Shown here one piece after another: positions 7,291 through 9,129 of a stretch of DNA of 9,129 nt. Source of the stretch: JANQTF01 sp036835375 (lineage in GTDB: Bacteria; Bacteroidota; Bacteroidia; J057); NCBI GenBank assembly GCA_036835375.1, contig DAITMB010000165.1:1-9129 (forward strand), read 5' to 3'. The notes under the pieces were generated by a model. That model was not told where the DNA came from. It did not search any database and saw only the letters and a program-made list of their open reading frames with translations. How positions within the stretch are numbered: position 1 is the first letter of the stretch; each line of letters begins with the position of its first letter. Both the position numbers and the translations under genes were made by a program.

Positions 7291-8430
7291 CTAGATCACC
7301 TTGCGCATGACTCTCGAGGAAAGATCAAGCTCATAAATGTGAGTACTAATTTCTCGAAGCCCTATGGACTCAATCATTACATAATCGGTCATCGTACAAA
7401 ACACGCGCTTTCCATCAGGTGCCACGCAAAAGTTGACAATCCCCCGTTCGCAGTCCTCCCAGATGACTTCAGTCTCTTCGGTCTGCCAATCAGTGGCGTA
7501 TAGCGCTCCGTAAATGGACCAGAGAATGCGCTCGGTTCCTGGCCACCAATCATGACGAAGGATCGCGCTTCTTGAGGTTGTATCGACCACCTTGATGCGC
7601 TTGAGCAACGTCATGTCAGGATAGGTAAAGATGTTTAGGTCATGACGACGACCCACTGGAGGGACAGAAACCAGCAAGCTATCGGCTCGCCAATCAGCAA
7701 ATTGGTGATATCTAACAAAGGAATCAGGCAAACCATCCATTAACATATATTCTTGTTTCACTTCTCCATTCAAATCCACTGTTCGAATGCGTGAACCTTG
7801 CCCGTTGACATCATAGCCTAGCGTAAGCACTTCTTTTCCATTGGCCACCCAGCATGGATTGTGGTAAGCTCCCAAGGCCGGATTGGTCAACCTCCTCGGG
7901 CTGCCGCCATTGGGATCGAAGAGGTACAACTGCTTGTCCCGGATTCTTTCAGCCACAATCCAACCCGCTTCTCCCCACCTGAAGTTCTTCCAGTATTCCG
8001 CTCCTATCACACCAGGTTCATCACGTACCAGAATCACCGTTTCCTCCATGGTCCTGAGATCGATCACCACGATTTCAGTGGGGAGTGTAGTCTGATCTTT
8101 GTCCCAGAACGTGGCTTTCCATGCTAAGACTTGATCAGGATCGGAAGGATCCCCATCCACCTCCCAGCCGCCTTTCGTTGCTAAGATTTGATCAGGATCA
8201 GCGGGATTTACATACATGATTTGATAAGACGGAAATTCAGAAGGGAGAAACGTTTCATTGACGGTGACGGAGATCCCTACAATAGGTTCTTCAGTTTCCT
8301 TATGCTCACCGCGGCCAGGACAGTTGTAGGGATAAGGGTTATCGCCCCTATTGCAGCCCCCAAGACTGGCAATACAGATCAGTCCCCAAGCTGCCAGCAG
8401 CCCCCGGACGATGGTGTGGAGATGGTTCAT
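7291..8430 (-). CDS. PD40/TolB-like beta-propeller lipoprotein
   Basis: This is a 379-residue protein. Residues 1-25 form a lipoprotein signal peptide with lipobox LGGC, placing the lipidated Cys at residue 26; the mature protein should sit on a membrane facing the periplasm or cell surface. After a short Asn/Pro-rich linker the chain shows PD40-like blades, for example ELDL and VVIDLRT strands, GGSPRRLTNP (175-184), NPCWVANGKEVLTL (191-204), HDWWPGTERILW (293-304) and CVAPDGKRVFCT (335-346). A 19-residue tandem unit occurs at 75-93 and 94-112 (DPDQILA/DPDQVLA), also visible in the DNA. The ATG lies 2 nt after the stop of the upstream T9SS protein, so the two are probably translated as a coupled pair. 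PD40 propellers usually bind partners; the function here is unknown. Confidence 0.85.
   Translation of the reverse strand: MNHLHTIVRGLLAAWGLICIASLGGCNRGDNPYPYNCPGRGEHKETEEPIVGISVTVNETFLPSEFPSYQIMYVNPADPDQILATKGGWEVDGDPSDPDQVLAWKATFWDKDQTTLPTEIVVIDLRTMEETVILVRDEPGVIGAEYWKNFRWGEAGWIVAERIRDKQLYLFDPNGGSPRRLTNPALGAYHNPCWVANGKEVLTLGYDVNGQGSRIRTVDLNGEVKQEYMLMDGLPDSFVRYHQFADWRADSLLVSVPPVGRRHDLNIFTYPDMTLLKRIKVVDTTSRSAILRHDWWPGTERILWSIYGALYATDWQTEETEVIWEDCERGIVNFCVAPDGKRVFCTMTDYVMIESIGLREISTHIYELDLSSRVMRKVI
8123..8207 (-). repeat. 57-nt tandem duplication inside the lipoprotein gene
   Basis: Two 28-nt segments, 8123-8150 and 8180-8207, are near identical (shared GCTAAGA and TTGATCAGGATC cores) and start 57 nt apart, exactly 19 codons. 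They encode SDPDQVLA and ADPDQILA in the lipoprotein. The DNA similarity, with few silent changes, suggests a fairly recent in-frame duplication or recurrent family motif. Confidence 0.6.
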
Positions 8431-8432
8431 AA

Positions 8433-8804
8433 TTATTGTTTGATGAAGGGTTGATGAAAAATTGAATCTCCTACCTGCACTCTACAAATGTACATGCCTA
8501 CGGGGAGACCATGCAGATCTATCGACATCTTGCCTGACGCAGGAATCTGACGTGAAAAGCTCGCTTGTTTCAACTCTCGCCCAGCCATATCAATGAGATT
8601 TAAGGTAACCTCCGAGTCGACTGACATGCTGAGGATCACATTGAGTCGGTCATGAGCCGGGTTAGGATAGACCCTTAGGTATTGCATCTCTTCGCTTTCT
8701 GACAATTCTGTCGCTAAACCGCCAGGATTTAGTAGATGTAAGGAAAATCCAGTCTGCAAATCGGCTGGAGGGCATGGTATCCACTTGTTGATTTGCTGCC
8801 CCAA
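8433..8804 (-). CDS. 3' segment of a frameshifted T9SS cargo protein (sorting domain)
   Basis: This frame carries a complete T9SS type A sorting domain: YLRVYPNPAHDRLNV, then LNLIDMAGRELKQ, then LPVGMYICRVQVG and a basic end FIKQ. No ATG begins it (the earliest option is TTG at 8804) and there is no signal peptide, so it is very unlikely to be a separate gene. It overlaps the end of the upstream propeller-like frame (8729-9129) and is displaced by one base from it. Read together, the two make the usual T9SS cargo layout: repeat body followed by sorting tail. A single lost base somewhere in 8729-8804 would explain it; the G run near 8797-8800 is one candidate site. The stop is 2 nt before the lipoprotein ATG. 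Confidence 0.75.
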   Translation of the reverse strand: MGQQINKWIPCPPADLQTGFSLHLLNPGGLATELSESEEMQYLRVYPNPAHDRLNVILSMSVDSEVTLNLIDMAGRELKQASFSRQIPASGKMSIDLHGLPVGMYICRVQVGDSIFHQPFIKQ

Positions 8805-9129
8805 ACTGTTGCTTTTTCGGTGCTGTCGCCCGTGGTGGCAGCAGCGAGATACAAGGAGCCGTCGGGCGCCTCGCTCAGCGCAGTCGGGAGGTCGTATTTT
8901 TCTTCGTAGTCATACGCAAGACTCCATGAGAGATTGCCTTGATCATCGTAGGCCAGCAGGCCAATGTCGTAATCGCTCAGGGTGTCGTAGAGGGCTGCAG
9001 CAACGATAAAGCTTCCTTCGGAATGGAGCAGCAACGCGATCCCATCATCGTTTCTCCCTTGATGGTCGAAACTACGCTCCCAGAGCAGTTGACCTTCTGC
9101 GTCATGCTTGGTGAGCAACACATCGGCTC
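8729..9129 (-). CDS. 5' segment of a frameshifted T9SS cargo protein (propeller-like repeats), start outside window
   Basis: The frame is open to the right window edge, so the N-terminus and signal peptide are not seen. The visible part has repeated units of the delta-60/SBBP-like propeller type: LLTKHDAEGQLLWERSF, then LLAYDDQGNLSWSLAYDY, each followed by a D..AL stretch (DDGIALLL, DLPTALSEAPDGS). Such units occur in secreted Bacteroidota proteins. After GDSTEKATVWG the frame loses this character and ends at 8729, while the sorting domain continues in the adjacent frame (8433-8804). I therefore read both as one gene interrupted by a frameshift, either a real mutation or a sequencing error. 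If real, the product would lose its T9SS tail and not be anchored or exported. Confidence 0.75.
   Translation of the reverse strand, partial: ADVLLTKHDAEGQLLWERSFDHQGRNDDGIALLLHSEGSFIVAAALYDTLSDYDIGLLAYDDQGNLSWSLAYDYEEKYDLPTALSEAPDGSLYLAAATTGDSTEKATVWGSKSTSGYHALQPICRLDFPYIY

Overview
The window looks like chromosomal DNA of a Bacteroidota bacterium, probably a Saprospiria-like (Lewinella/Haliscomenobacter-type) free-living member. The evidence is three proteins ending in type IX secretion system (T9SS) sorting domains, an OmpA protein with PD40 propeller repeats, a DUF4861 protein, and lipoproteins and signal peptides of Bacteroidota style. The assignment to Saprospiria is an inference from gene style only. 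No tRNA, rRNA, CRISPR array, transposase or phage gene was seen.

Layout. The left end holds the 3' part of a plus-strand OmpA-family gene (1-1472). Everything else lies on the minus strand. Reading down the minus strand from the right edge: a T9SS-exported propeller-like protein broken by an apparent frameshift (9129-8433); a PD40 lipoprotein starting 2 nt after it (8430-7291); an open, coding-like frame with no start codon, possibly a gene remnant (7280-7017); a secreted DUF4861 protein (6937-6077); a 558-bp gap without a gene (6076-5519) that contains a GC-richer block; a small cytoplasmic sulfotransferase-like protein (5518-4793); and two tandem PQQ-type glucose/sorbosone dehydrogenase (GSDH) paralogues, each with a signal peptide and T9SS tail (4497-3133 and 3063-1636).

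How they fit together. Most products are destined for the envelope or cell surface: T9SS cargo, a lipoprotein, a periplasmic protein and a peptidoglycan-anchored outer-membrane protein. The GSDH pair is spaced like an operon (69 nt). The propeller protein and the lipoprotein are close enough for translational coupling. There is no sign of a complete sugar-use locus (no SusC/SusD, no regulator).

The points most worth a second look are the GSDH pair, where the upstream copy has Ser in place of the expected catalytic His; the unannotated reading frame at 7017-7280; the frameshift near 8729-8804; and the GC-richer non-coding block at about 5590-5835. I did not find a clear new defence or mobile system here.
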